Below are positions 1 to 11,416 of a DNA stretch of 64,000 nt, in pieces. Every line of letters starts with the position of its first letter. Positions within the stretch are counted from its first letter, which is position 1. The position numbers and the translations under genes were made by a program. The notes under the pieces were generated by a model, which saw only the letters and a list, made by a program, of their open reading frames with translations, had not been told where the DNA came from and ran no database searches. Source of the stretch: Gloeophyllum trabeum ATCC 11539 (Eukaryota > Basidiomycota > Agaricomycetes > Gloeophyllales > Gloeophyllaceae); contig NW_006920430.1 of assembly GCF_000344685.1 (NCBI RefSeq), positions 34,869 to 98,868 on the forward strand, given 5' to 3'.

Positions 1-1991
1 GTCCGGGCTTGAAGTCATTGTCAAATATGAATCTCGCCATGATAGGGATGGAGTAGGCTACGTATGGTGCCGCTGCTGCGAGGGTAAACACTGCCCCAAT
101 AGCGGCAGATCCGGCGAAAGACAATAGGCCTAAGACACCGGCGAGCCCTGCAACCAACCAAACACAGTTGACAGGCGTCTGAGTACGTCTGTTAATGCGA
201 TATAGACGGCTTGAGAATGGTAAAGCCCCATCACGGGAGAAAGCAAAGCTTTGTCTAGAAGCAACGGTTAACTGTGAATATCAAAGGTTATACCGATTGT
301 CGCCCGGCGTGACTCGTATAGAACATACGGTGCTAGTCCCCATCATGAATCTGTCCATAAGATCAGCGAAAATTGTTAGAAACTGAGATCGATGCAGTCG
401 TACTGCAAAGTAATAATTATGGACCACATCGCAAGCGCTCCTGGCTTTCCAAAGCTGTTGAGGAAAACCTGTATCATCTGGTGAGATATGCGGGCCAAGA
501 AATGGCACCAAGTCAGTGGTGCTTCAACTCACGACCGCCAGAGGTTGTCCGATGGTGCTGTCTACTATGTCACCGAGGTCTGTTCCCATACAGAACGCCA
601 CAACGACGTTGAGCACTGTTTGACAGAAGTATGTTGAATGCATGAGGTCCTTGTTGGGAAGTGAGAAACGCACCCCATCCAATGACAGCTGGTGCGGAAG
701 TTCCCATGATAATGGCCCATGGCACCGCAGTACTCGCGTTTGATGCTTCTTCGCTGATATGGACGGGATCGTCAAAGCCACCTAAGCGAGTAATATATGT
801 GGGTCATTTGGTAATTCACACTGTCGTGAGGACGACTCACCGACTGCCCACAAAGGAGCCAGGAAGCTCATGATAAACGCAAATCCAGGCGACCATCCAG
901 TAACTGCGAGATAGTTAGCGCCACGTGCTGACATGCGCAAAATACGTGCGATTTTGAAAGTTCCCGAAGGTAAAGCTGGCCGTGTTCCTATGCTCCTTGG
1001 GTGTGGCAGCAGGAAGCGCGACGACGATCGCAATGAAACATCTATCAATGACGTCGATGCGCGAGCGTACCGGTCATGAAACGTGACTTTAAACTCACAA
1101 GAGATTCAAGGCGATGTGGAGGGACTGTATCCTCGCGATATATTTCGTAGCTGTGCTGCGTACCGTAGCTTGAACCACGAGTATTGCGCAATAGACGCCG
1201 CTAAAAGCGCATAAGCCATGTCTTTAATGCTTTCCAGAGAGGGACGAACAATATATGGGCATTACTCAACGCAAGTCGTTCGTCGGAGCCGATGGAGATT
1301 GCTGCATTCAGCTGTACGGCAAGGCCCCACTCCACTGCGGCGACCCCCGCGACAAGGCCGATAGTATTGAAATCTAAGAGCCTCGGTCAGGCTGGGATAC
1401 AGGAATGAAGTTGAATGTTGCAGCTCACAACCAACTGAGCGGAGAGTGGATCGATTAGTCAGTCAATTCTTGCAAGCGGCTTGATGTTTACGCACCAAGC
1501 CAACAGAGCAGACAACGCCAGCGAGGAGAAGAAAGAGAGTAAGTCCAGTAATAAAGACCTCCAGACGTTGGCGCAGCAGATCCTAATTCTGCTATAGCTA
1601 AACCTATGAGGACGATGAAGATGGTACAAATGGCCCACTTGTGATCACCGAGTTCAGTATGATGAAAATGAAGCAGAGAATGCGAAGCCGATAGACGGCA
1701 CTTACTCCCCACACCATCGCAACGGGACCACCGTTCGGTATAGCGTAGATAAGAACAGACCTAGAGTATGTTTATGGTCAGACTTGAATCAGACACAGTT
1801 GCTGCGACGGGTGCTAACGCAAAGGACGGGACGGCACCGATAGCGCTGAACATGACTCCGAAGAGTTCCCAAGGCGTGAATTCCCGCTGAAACTCTTGCT
1901 TGTAGCCAAGGCTCTCGAGGCGGGCAACGTCTCCACTTTTGACCTCGAGAACCGACTCACGAGGGGGGGCCGCCTCTTTACGCATTGTCAT
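1..1991 (-). CDS. APC-family amino acid/choline-type permease, 3' end outside the window
   Basis: Plasma-membrane or vacuolar amine/amino-acid transporter of the APC superfamily (fungal GABA/choline permease group). The start ATG is at 1991-1989. Recognisable pieces follow in family order on the minus strand: LGYKQEFQREFTPWELFGV near 1850-1910, VLIYAIPNGGPVAMVWG near 1700-1755, the AELGSAAPTSGGLYYWT segment near 1540-1600, NTIGLVAGVAAVEWG near 1310-1370, GWSPGFAFIMSFLAPLWAVG near 835-895, an HISEEASNAS loop near 750, AFCMGTDLGDIVDSTIGQPLAV near 535-600, then FSRDGALPF and NRRTQTPVN near 170-240 and further membrane segments up to position 1. At least seven short introns separate them. No stop or frame break was found in the conserved pieces, so the gene looks intact but is cut by the window edge. 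The substrate cannot be told from sequence. It is divergent from the DUF1989 gene at 2578. Confidence 0.85.
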
Positions 1992-2577
1992 GTCTACAAT
2001 GGAGGACAGGACGGCTCCTCTTGCAGATAATTAACATATATAGCGCGGATGATAACATCTCGATCATGGATAAGAGAGAAGCTCTCGATGAATGGGGGAG
2101 GTGGGAAATTCAAGGTGTCCTGGGTAAGGTATCATAGTCAAAAGTCCAAATATCCAAGGCGATGTGGCACCCCTAGGGACGAGATTCAGCTGCGTAGTAC
2201 ACTCGGGCTCGCCCTTCGGCCTTGATAGCAGGTGTAGCGTATCTCCTCGCAGCAGGACCTCCCAAAATAGAACGGTGAGCGAGAGGCGTCCGAAGGTCTT
2301 GGAACCTCACATTGCATTTATTTCCGTCCCGAAGTGAAGCTATCGCTTCACAACCAGGATAAGGCCCTGCAGCTATCTCCTTCCACACCGTGTGCTGCCG
2401 TCGGTCCGGGTGGTACTGACTTCTCGATAACAGCGCTAGAATAACATCGGGGCCGACCGTCGCCGTCTCGATCCTCTTACTCCTTGGAGCATCGCACACC
2501 CTCCTCCCAACTACTTGAGAGGACGCACGACGGTGCAAACGCACGAGCATCTCGCCCACCTTCATAGCCTGCACGCG
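1992..2577. promoter_or_regulatory. Shared intergenic region between divergent permease and DUF1989 genes
   Basis: The 586 nt between the minus-strand permease start and the plus-strand DUF1989 start must hold both promoters. No TATA box or known operator stands out. A long minus-strand open frame across 2173-2907 runs antisense into the DUF1989 gene and is read here as a shadow of its GC-rich coding sequence. Co-regulation of the two genes is an inference from the arrangement only. Confidence 0.4.
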
Positions 2578-3171
2578 ATGCCAGAAAAGACCATCATCCC
2601 CGCGCGCACGGGTGCCGCATTCAAAGTCCCCAGCGGCGCCACCATGCGCATCAGCACGCCCTCGGGCACGCAGGTCGTCGACCTCTTCGCCTTCGCCGCC
2701 GCCGCCCCGCGCGACGAGCACCTCTCCATGGCGCACACGCGCGCGGCGCTCACGAGGCTCACGCCGCGCGTGGGCGACACGCTCACGAGCAGCCGCCGCG
2801 CGCGGATGCTCACCGTCGTGGCCGACAGCACGCCCGGCGTGCACGACACGCTCATCGCCGCGTGCGACGCGTACCGCTACCAGGAGCTGGGCGTGCAGGG
2901 CTGGCACGCGAGCTGCGCGGAGAATTTGGAGAGGGCGCTGGAAGGGGTGGGGTTGAGCGTGCCGTTCACACCGGCGCCGTTTAATCTGTTTATGAATATA
3001 CCGGTGAGGGAGGATGGGACGCTGAGTTTTGAAGAGCCGGTGACGGGCCCTGGGGAGTATATCGAGATGAGGGCGGAGATGGACTTGATTGTGGTGTGCA
3101 GTGCGTGCCCGCAGGATATTCTAAGCATCAATAAGAGGAATCCTACAGAGGCGGTCTTTGAGGTCTTGTAA
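2578..3171 (+). CDS. DUF1989 / urea carboxylase-associated family protein
   Basis: A single-exon 197-residue protein. The ATG at 2578 begins MPEKTIIPARTGAAF; an in-frame TTG further upstream at 2515 was not taken as the start. Family features are visible: the SGTQVVDLFAF strand-turn near residues 29-39, HLSMAHTRAAL near 48-58, DTLIAACDAYRY near 89-100, CAENLERAL near 112-120, the FNLFMNIPV segment near 134-142 and a C-terminal DLIVVCSACPQDI stretch. This family (domain of unknown function 1989) accompanies urea carboxylase or aminomethyltransferase-type genes in bacteria and is found as single genes in fungi; its reaction is not established. The length fits the domain alone. The first two thirds are very GC-rich with strong C/G third positions and the last third is not. 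It is divergent from an amino-acid permease, which fits a nitrogen-metabolism role (inference). Confidence 0.85.
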   Translation: MPEKTIIPARTGAAFKVPSGATMRISTPSGTQVVDLFAFAAAAPRDEHLSMAHTRAALTRLTPRVGDTLTSSRRARMLTVVADSTPGVHDTLIAACDAYRYQELGVQGWHASCAENLERALEGVGLSVPFTPAPFNLFMNIPVREDGTLSFEEPVTGPGEYIEMRAEMDLIVVCSACPQDILSINKRNPTEAVFEVL

Positions 3172-4200
3172 TGTAGCGACAGCTTGTACTCACGTTTTGC
3201 CCGCTCTAAAAAGACAGACCAAGCCATGATGACCTGTGGCCTACGATAATTAATGCAAAGATGGCGGTTGGGGAATGGCTACTTCACGATGCTTGGGTAA
3301 GCGGGGACTTTATGCTCCTCGGCATGTCTCTGATACTCATGTTTCTGGTATTAGAAACATTCAAGCACCCGATCGCTGACCCATAGCAAAGTCCAGAGTC
3401 ACCTTGGAATCAGACAGTGGGCGCACATAGCTTAGGTTCACCAGTGCCAATGTGAAACGGAGTGACTTGGAGCATACCCCCAGTTCGAGCGTCTTCTGGG
3501 CAAAGGCCAACCCAAGCAAAAGATCATGCACCATCCCGATCCCGTCGCTCCCACCTCCAATACTAGATTCACGTACCACTCCAGCGACAGCTACGTCACC
3601 TCGTGATACTGAGATAAAATCCCAGCGCATCACAACTATACCCGCGAGGGACGGACGCCGACCAGAAGTTCGGTGGGCACATTTTTGCCTCCGCCCTGCC
3701 AGACATCCGAAATAGGGACTGTCTACGGATATCCGGGAACGCCTGCCAGTCCATCACATGAGAGAATCCACGCCCAGGGACATGTCAAACCCAGTTGCGA
3801 ATCCACAGCTCATACCTCGCCGGACCAGAAGGACAGAAGCCCTTGGCATTCCAAGTCAGCGACGTTTATGCAGACGAGAAGCCTCGGTGGAGGGTGGACG
3901 CGAAGCAGGCAGGGTACCGTAGGATCAGGTACCGCCCCCTCAGGGTCCGCAACTGCTTGATAAAGTTCCCAGAAGGCTTGGTCCTCGAGCGAGGTGGGCC
4001 AATGCCCTCGTGCGGTTTGTGCGGCATCTTGGAAATGGCTGCCATCGCGAGCAGAGGGATCCCGATGACGCTTGATGCCACATCGCCCCCGCGAAACGTC
4101 CGTCGCCAAGCAGGGATATATAGTCTTGGAATTCTCTCGTAAAATACAAAGACAGCGATGGAAGAAGGCCTCTGCAGGTAAAGCAGGGCAGCTTGAGTGT
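3172..4200. other. Intergenic region with short unassigned minus-strand frames
   Basis: About 1 kb without a gene I can name. Open minus-strand frames at 3361-3633 and 3810-4234 could be exons of an unrecognised or decayed gene, since they have no plus-strand counterpart, but I could not connect them through splice sites or match them to a family. Confidence 0.3.
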
Positions 4201-4208
4201 TATAAAAG
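4201..4208 (+). promoter_or_regulatory. TATA-like box upstream of the DUF1275 gene
   Basis: TATAAAAG lies 178-185 nt before the chosen ATG at 4386 and is followed by a CT-rich stretch near 4318-4385. The distance suits a fungal TATA box with a 5' leader of about 150 nt. This is a prediction from the motif alone. Confidence 0.4.
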
Positions 4209-4385
4209 AGTTGAGTGCCAAGGAAGCCGAGCATTAGCCGAGCAGCGTCAACGAAACAGAGGGGGCAGCGGAAAAAGAGCGGCGCTCCGACGTGGAGTTA
4301 CCGATGGCGTCCTTTATCAAGCCTTTGCTCCCAACCCGTCCGTCGTCTCCTCGACCCTCCTAGTCCTAGTACGTGTGCCCCCGCG

Positions 4386-5632
4386 ATGGCTGTTGAAAAG
4401 CACGAGACTGAGGCTGGCGCGTCAAGACCGGTGTCGGCGAAACCCTCCAGCTTGACTCTGGCCGGCGCGACGATGGCGGACGCGGGCGATGCGGAGAACC
4501 AGGGGCAGCGCATGTCCCAGCGGGAGTACTACAAGAACTACCTCATGACGAATGTCAAGGGCGAGTGGGCGACCGCGCCGTTGGTTGCGTTTTGTTTCAT
4601 GACCGGGTTCATGTGAGTACTGTCTTGTCGTACGGAGGTGCCTCGCACCCTGCAGACAGAACGTCTGAGTAGGGCTGGCTGGCTCGGGACTGGGTTCGTC
4701 GTGTTCAGAGCGTCGCATCGTCGCTGTATGCGCGTTTGTGGGCCTTCGCCTTCGTCGGCGCACACCTACTTCAATGTCCTACTCATCTGCGTGCCACTTT
4801 GAGGCTAACTACTGCACTGGTACAGTGATGCCGTCGGATTCACAGCCGTCTTCGTCTGGCCAGGATTCCAGACGGGCAACTCAGTCCAGGTACGTCATTG
4901 CGCCCCCGCCCCCTCCCCCTCCCAACTAACCCGCCCCCAGCTCGCCCTCGCCCTCGCGCGCCTCTTCTCGCCCGGCAACACCGACTACTCCTTCCGGCCA
5001 CCCGACCGCGCCGCGCTCGTCTCCCTCCTCACCTTCGTCTTCGGCGCCTTCCTCGGCCGCATCGGCGACCGCATGGGGCCCAAGACGCGGCTGTGGCTCT
5101 TCCTCGGGACGATGATCCAAGCCCTGTTCACGATGGCCGCCGCCGTGTGCGTGTGGCAGAGCGGCGACCCGAGCGTGGCGGACGAACGCGGCGACCCGGC
5201 GTGGACCGCCCCGCTGACGTACGTCGCGCTCGGCTTCATGAGCGCGAGCTTGGGCCTGCAGGGGATCATGGGCAAGCGGGTGAACGGGCAGTTTGCCACC
5301 ACGAGTGCGTCGCCGCGCCGCTCCCCAGTTTACGACGACTAGCACTGACCGCGCGCGGGCTGGGGACAGTCGTGCTCACGACGATCTGGTGCGAGCTCAT
5401 GGCGGACCCGAAGCTGTTCAGCTTCAAGAGCTGGGTCGTCTCGCGCGACCACAAGATCGTGGCCATCCTGTGCCTCTTCTTCGGCGGCTTCTGCGGGCGC
5501 GCGATCATCGACTCGATCGGCTCCGCGGGCGCGCTCGGCGTGGGCACGGGCATCCGGGTCGTCATCGCCGTCGGGTGGCTCTTCGTCACCGAGAAGAAGA
5601 ACTCGGCGAAGCCGGGGGTGGGGAAGAAGTGA
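4386..5632 (+). CDS. DUF1275 (YoaK-type) multi-pass membrane protein
   Basis: Model join(4386..4612,4826..4889,4941..5304,5370..5632), 305 residues. All three introns are GT-AG (GTGAGT, GTACGT, GTGCGT donors) and the frame is kept through each. Exon 1 gives a hydrophilic cytoplasmic N-terminus of about 55 residues and ends in the first membrane segment (PLVAFCFMTGF). The junction restores I-DAVGFTAVFVWPGFQTGN, the signature start of DUF1275 proteins, near residues 76-95. Exon 3 (98-218) holds further helices, including LTFVFGAFLGRIGDR and LWLFLGTMIQALFTMAAA. Exon 4 starts IVLTTIWCELMADPKLF and ends with a last helix and a Lys-rich tail. Bacterial and fungal DUF1275 proteins are predicted six-helix membrane proteins of unknown substrate. 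Length and motifs suggest an intact gene. Confidence 0.9.
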
Positions 5633-7103
5633 TTGGGCTTGAGCTTGGGGTGCACATGGGGATTTGGGGGAATACGATACGACGATAATGCTTCTTGGTT
5701 TCCACTACTTATTATCTTCGTTAACGAATAGAATGACTGGAATAGATTGTATCCGACATCAAGAGTATCTGACGACCTGTGAGCTTTTCGGACGGCTGTA
5801 CCCCAAGCGTCTGAGCATTCATGGCAGGCAGTAAACTTGGCTCTTGGAATCTTTATTTTCCGACTTCAGAATCGTAGAGCACACAACCGCAGGAATTGGG
5901 GGAGACGCATATGCAACAAATGATTGAATCGTGCAGATAAAATCGTACGAAATCGGATACTCTAGAAATGTAACATCTCTGGTAAGGAACACCGCTCCAC
6001 GTCCTGCATTCCACAGAACCAGTCGCGCGCTCCAGCTAGAGACGTCCAGTGACTCTGGGACCCGCTGTAGGCTCCTGCGAGAATAAGCAGAGCAAATCAC
6101 AGGGGGACAATAATGCGAGTCCGCGAAATGAGTGAGGAGAACTGACGCGGGTGAGCAGGTTTTTATGCCAGCGGGGACGTCACGTGCTGGTGTCGGGCAG
6201 GTCGGAGGGGACTTGTGCTCTGACCCATGGAGGTGCTCGACTGCTTGCGCTCATCCCACCCAATCACCCGGATTGGTCATACCAAACGTCGGAAGATGCT
6301 TGTATCTGTGCCGACATGGCACGTAATAAAAGCCTCAGCCAGACAGAGGAGAGAGAGTGGAGGTCAGACGTTGCAAGGTATCTCTTCGGTACGTCGCGCG
6401 CGGGTGCAATCCGCCGAGAGCAGCGGATGGACTACCAGCAGTCGTGGTCCAACAAGTGGCATCATATCGTCGAACTTGACGAACGCTCCTAGGCCTTGGG
6501 GAACTCGAATCGGCGAACACAGGGCATGGGGCGCCTGTTCATGTTCGTGCGGTCTTTCAATCACTGCCATGCCCCTTCGACGTGCATGATTATTGCCTAT
6601 ACGACATTTCGTCACCCCCGCGACATCCTCTCATTCACTTCTTGACTCCACGGCTCGTTTTCGTCCGACTCTTGCCATGGGCAATCCCCCGGAAGGCCTT
6701 GCTCCTTCTGACAGCTCCTGGGACGCAATCCTTGCAGATGGAGAGCCGGCTCGCGTCTCTTTCTTCGTTCCTCGCTTCGCTCCCGGTAATGTAGCATTCG
6801 TCAGTCTTGTCGGTCGGGAACTGTCTCCCAGTCTTTTAGCCGCGCGGCCGCACTCGAAGGTGGGGAACAGGTCCGGTGCGAGCGGGAGAATCGTGGCCAA
6901 TGTGCACTTTATTTCAGTGAATCGTGGTGTCGTGCATATACATCCGGCTGATCAGGCATGATTTCCTGCTGTTGAGGGAGCTCGTACCCACTCCGTATGT
7001 GCGTCAACATCAGTGCACTTTCGGAGGTGTATCTGCCCCTTTCCACTCGTGTATCTTTCCTTTTCCGCTCCGCTTCCAACATTCTTCTCCAGTCTCATCG
7101 AAA

Positions 7104-7165
7104 GGGGCTTGTTCCAGGCTCTCTGATGTATGTCCCGCCGCATTGGAGGTCGTGGAACAAGCCCC
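7104..7165. repeat. 12-bp perfect inverted repeat
   Basis: GGGGCTTGTTCC at 7104-7115 is followed by its exact reverse complement GGAACAAGCCCC at 7154-7165, so the 62-nt stretch could fold as a stem with a 38-nt loop. The second arm is also the first copy of a motif seen again at 8503 and 8964. Confidence 0.6.
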
Positions 7166-9000
7166 GTCCGAGCGGGTATCGTTGGATGGCCAGTCCCTGA
7201 GGATGGCGCCGCCCGTCGGTAGTGTCCTCTTCGCAGTTGGCATGTATATGCGCGCTGGTCAAGGTTGGCTGGCCAACCCCACCTTGCGATCTTCGGTGGC
7301 TTACTTAGATTTACGCCGCCGTTAGCGCGGCACACGAACTCTTCCTGGTTTTTGCCAGCGGTGTACGCCCGACTCGAATCGTTACCTGTCTTCCAGCTGC
7401 CGACCCATCCCCTGCGCCGGTCGACGCCCCAGGGAAGTGTCGAGAAGGCTCTATCACACATGCGCTGACACCGATTCTCGGCCTCTCTAGGCTTGATCGT
7501 CTCAACCGCCGCGATTCAAGTCGTCCCGACACTACCGCAACGACATGCTTGCGCAAGTACGGTGCTTACTGCATTCTTTCTTCCGGACGTCGTCGTGCGC
7601 TCCTTCGCGTCCAGGCACTCCTCGTTCACCATAGCAGGAATTGAGACGGACGGGCTGATGGGCACCGGACGCGGTCACGATGCCCCCACGGTGCGTGTTT
7701 CGCCACCCCCGGAGCTAGGGATGCACCTGACCCCATTTCAGACCCGTCGCGCACTTCAAGCTCGTTAACCAGATATTCGGGGTTTTCAGACCACGCGCGA
7801 GTGGTGTGCCCTACTAAGAACAAGGAAGAGACGGTGCAAGGTGCGTCAGATCCGAGTCACAAAGAAACGTCAAGGGAAGCAGAGCCTTGCGGTCTCGTTC
7901 AATGTCTAACAGAACCAGAATTTGGATCTTGGCATCGTGAGCGTCCTTTGATTGCGCGGAATAGCGAGTCGTAATGAAGAACAAAGAACAACGGAAAACG
8001 AATCATACTCATGCTCATGCCACTGGCCCTCTCTCGCTCTTTGCAGGTCGACGCCCGAGCTGAGACTCTTGTCTTCAGCGAGGACTCCCTGGCCTCATAA
8101 GGCATTCTCGCCACTTCCGACTCTTCTTGTGGGCATCCTCAGGAGGTCACCTCGCAACGCCGCACGCCACACACCGAACGACCACTCTCCGGGATGCAGT
8201 CCGCGCAGATTCCTATCCGAATCACGTCTCATTCGTTCCCTTTGCCCCAACAATGGTCACTCCGATCGAGCGTGGCTGATTCGAGGAAATCCATCAGCAC
8301 CGGATCTTCTGCCACTCACGCCTCTGCATAATATCCCTTGTCTCAGAACCTCCACCCCCGGCACTCGGCGGACTCGTAGTGAACGGCTTGGAAGCAGTCC
8401 TCAAGGAGACACGTCGCACCGCCTCTCACGTCCTGAGCCCCCCCGGTACTCGTCAGCTTCGCTGTTCTAGGATGCCCAGGACACGACTGTACTGGGTGCT
8501 TTGGAACATGCCTCGTCCGCTCGAGTCTGTCCTCCGAATGAGTCGCGGTGCCACAGGCGTGCGCTCTGGTCTGCTACGATCTATACGCTTTGTGACGCTG
8601 GTCCATTGGTAGCTTTCGCGGCGAGCTAGGCTGCCGTTGAACTGAGTTCCTACCGGTCCAGCGGGATGCGTCCATGCTCTTCTCGTTACAGGCACAGACT
8701 GCTCTCCTGCCGCCCATCTTGTTCATAGTGCACTTTCGCGCGCGATGGTGAGGGACTGGCTTTCCGAAGTACAGCGGTGGGCTTCCCCGTCTCGAGATTT
8801 CTGGTTCTTTGGTGTTCATTTTCTCGACTCAGTGCCCGCGTCGCTGGCTTTTCCCGTGGGAACTGCTCTGGAAGACACCATGCTACGGCACCCGTAAGAC
8901 TCACTGCGTACTTGACAGCGGCGTATTCTAAAAGCACCAATACGATGGCGTACTGGATCCTGGGGAACGCGCCTCATCCAAGCGAGAGTAGTTGACGGTC

Positions 9001-9018
9001 GCGTTTTCATGAAAACGC
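9001..9018. repeat. 18-bp perfect palindrome
   Basis: GCGTTTTCATGAAAACGC reads the same on both strands with no spacer. No gene start lies close by, so a regulatory role is not supported. Confidence 0.6.
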
Positions 9019-11416
9019 TCGGCGTGGTCTCTTTGGTGAGTATCGGATATTGACGAGTCGTGCTGTCATGAATATGCGGGTGTGATCAAGGTTGGCTGGT
9101 CAGCTATGGTAATGGCGCGTGTTGGTACGGGATTGTCGTTGCCCCGATCCCTCTATCATCGGATCGAAGACCATCAACTCTATTGAGGTGCGTCGATACG
9201 CAGCATTGTAGGTGGCCTTGTTCTGGCCAATGCCCATGTCCTACCATCTGGTTCCTTAGGTACAGGCACTCACTGGCGCGGGTACATCCGCTCGGGACAG
9301 TTCTGTTGGCGGCGGGCGTCATGCCCCGCATCGATGCCCGTCAGTCCCCCGTTCGGACCCGCCAGCGGGGTACCGCCTGCTTTCACTCAAGTCACACCGC
9401 TCGCATCTATGGCTCTGGCCCGTCCGTCATCGAGGGTCTGTCACGGCTTCCTGTCCTCCAAAACCCCTGTCGTTGCCTCTAGGCCCTGTTTGGTGCACCG
9501 TGCACGCAACAATGGCCTGTCGCCGTGAGTTACCGCGCGAGCGCTCGCTGCGGTGCTAGTGCAGGTACGCCCGTTCAGACTGTATATGGTTCTGTCAGTG
9601 GCGGCCAACGCTCTACCTTCGTTCCCGGTGTCTTTCCGGGACGAATGACCTGCGATGTGGCCGGTGGTCTACTCTTGCCGCCGCGGCTGCCCCAGCGGTG
9701 AGTGGTCTCCTCATTCGATCGTGCTGCAGCGCTTGTTTATGTCTATTCTCTGGGCACGCCCTGTCCCTCAATCACTTGCGACAGTCCGCCCTACCAACGT
9801 GCGTCGCTATAACCTTCGCCATTCCCGCTCTGGGTGCTCTTGTGGGCTTGCCTGCATATGTGGTGGTCGCACATCCTCTTGGCATCTGCGTCTGCACGCG
9901 ATGTCCATCTTCCCTGTAAACTTATTTGTAGATAAGATTGCATTGCGGCGCACATCCGGGCAGATTTGACGTCGCTTCAGCCGCTTCGCGGTGTCATCAT
10001 GGCTCAAACGTCATTTAGACCGTATCGATAACATTTGTTTGTGTAGGACACACGTCTACGCCAGCGTTGTCAGCCTGGTCCAACATTTCAGTACGGCGTA
10101 CGCATCTCCTCGAGGCGTGCGTATCACGCGGGCCGAGAAAGAAGCGGCTCAACAAGAAACCTGCCTCGTATTCCCGGGCTTATCTTGTACGTTGATCTGC
10201 ATGTACATAGACGGCCCCTCCCCCTGCATTCCGCGACTCGACGAGCGCGTCAGCGCCGAGAGCACACCCATGTCAATTGCAGGCGTAAATAATGAAGGCC
10301 CTTGTAATTTCTTGCTGGTCCGGGGCGATGTTGTTTCAGTTTGACAGAGGTCCAGGGTCAGGTATGACGCAAGCTGTCAAGAGAGCGAGACAAGTATCGC
10401 CGGCGCACCGGGGGTCGGTGTCGGTGCCCTCGAAATTCTTGACAGATAGAAATCACGAAGATCATGGATGGAATTGATCCGGTGCTGTTGGTAGATGTCT
10501 GACATACATGTACATACCGCGAAAGCTCGAGCTCGAGTTCAAAAGTACAGAGGGCTGGAAAGACGCGAGGTGGCCGTGTACTCGGATTTTAATCGTAGCT
10601 ATAGCTACCCCTACCGGATTGAATGTGTTTGGCACATGGTAGTAAGCGCGCGTTATTTTAGCGCGAGGCGTGAGACTGACGTGTGATGAGGTGGGGCAAA
10701 GCCTGATGGTCGTGGTTATGGGCCGCCATCAGGACCCGGAGAACATTTCGGGAAGCTTTACAGCCGTTTGCAGATCGATAGACCACCAATTCAGAAAATC
10801 GCGTATAGTCGGAGTGGGTCGGAGTGGGTGCCAGGGACGTCGGAAGAAGGTGGGGAAGTCCAAATGGTCTGATTTCCGTCTCTCGGGGACTTACAATTGC
10901 TTGTCCGACGTGGTCCGACTGTAAATGATTTTTGAAAAGTGGGCCCATCAATCTGCAAACGGCTGTAGGCGGGAACGAATATTCAGAAAACTGCAAACAA
11001 TTCCGAAGAGTTTCGAGGAGGAGGATACGAGGCCGGCGGACAGAAAACGTGGGCGTCGGTACCGAGGCGTATTAGGGTTGGGCCGCCGGTCCGGGATAAG
11101 CAGTGGCCGGAAAAGGGCAAGAAGCCGGAAGCCCGGCCGCGGCAGGGAAGAGAAGGGGGCAGTTAGATTGACAGGTCTCGCAAATAACTGGACGTGTACG
11201 GCCGACGTGCCTCCTCGCTGAGTCTGCGCAATGCGGTACGTCGCTCTCCGAGAACGACTTATGTTTCTGTTCTGATAATATTCTCCGCGGTTTCGCAGTT
11301 GGGTGCGTCCCGCAACTTGTCGGAGCACCGTTTCGCATACGCTTTGCTTTACATGAGCCGCAGCCTGTGGACGCCCTCCCAGCCAACACTCGGGCGGACA
11401 AGGATTCATCCTGAAA

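Larger units (their letters stand above)
5633..11416. other. 5.8-kb stretch with no recognisable gene
   Basis: No frame longer than about 120 codons, no family match and no chain of consistent splice sites on either strand. Short frames such as the one starting near 6677 or the hydrophobic one near 9820-9900 are unrecognised. The stretch holds a diverged repeated motif (7154, 8503, 8964), a 12-bp inverted repeat (7104/7154) and an 18-bp palindrome (9001). It could be decayed repeat DNA or a non-coding region. The last part, before 11417, should contain the promoter of the mucin-like gene. Confidence 0.5.

Noticed and set aside
2173..2907. 244-codon minus-strand frame, rich in Arg/Ala
   Set aside because: It is antisense to the DUF1989 gene in GC-rich sequence; composition and position mark it as a shadow.
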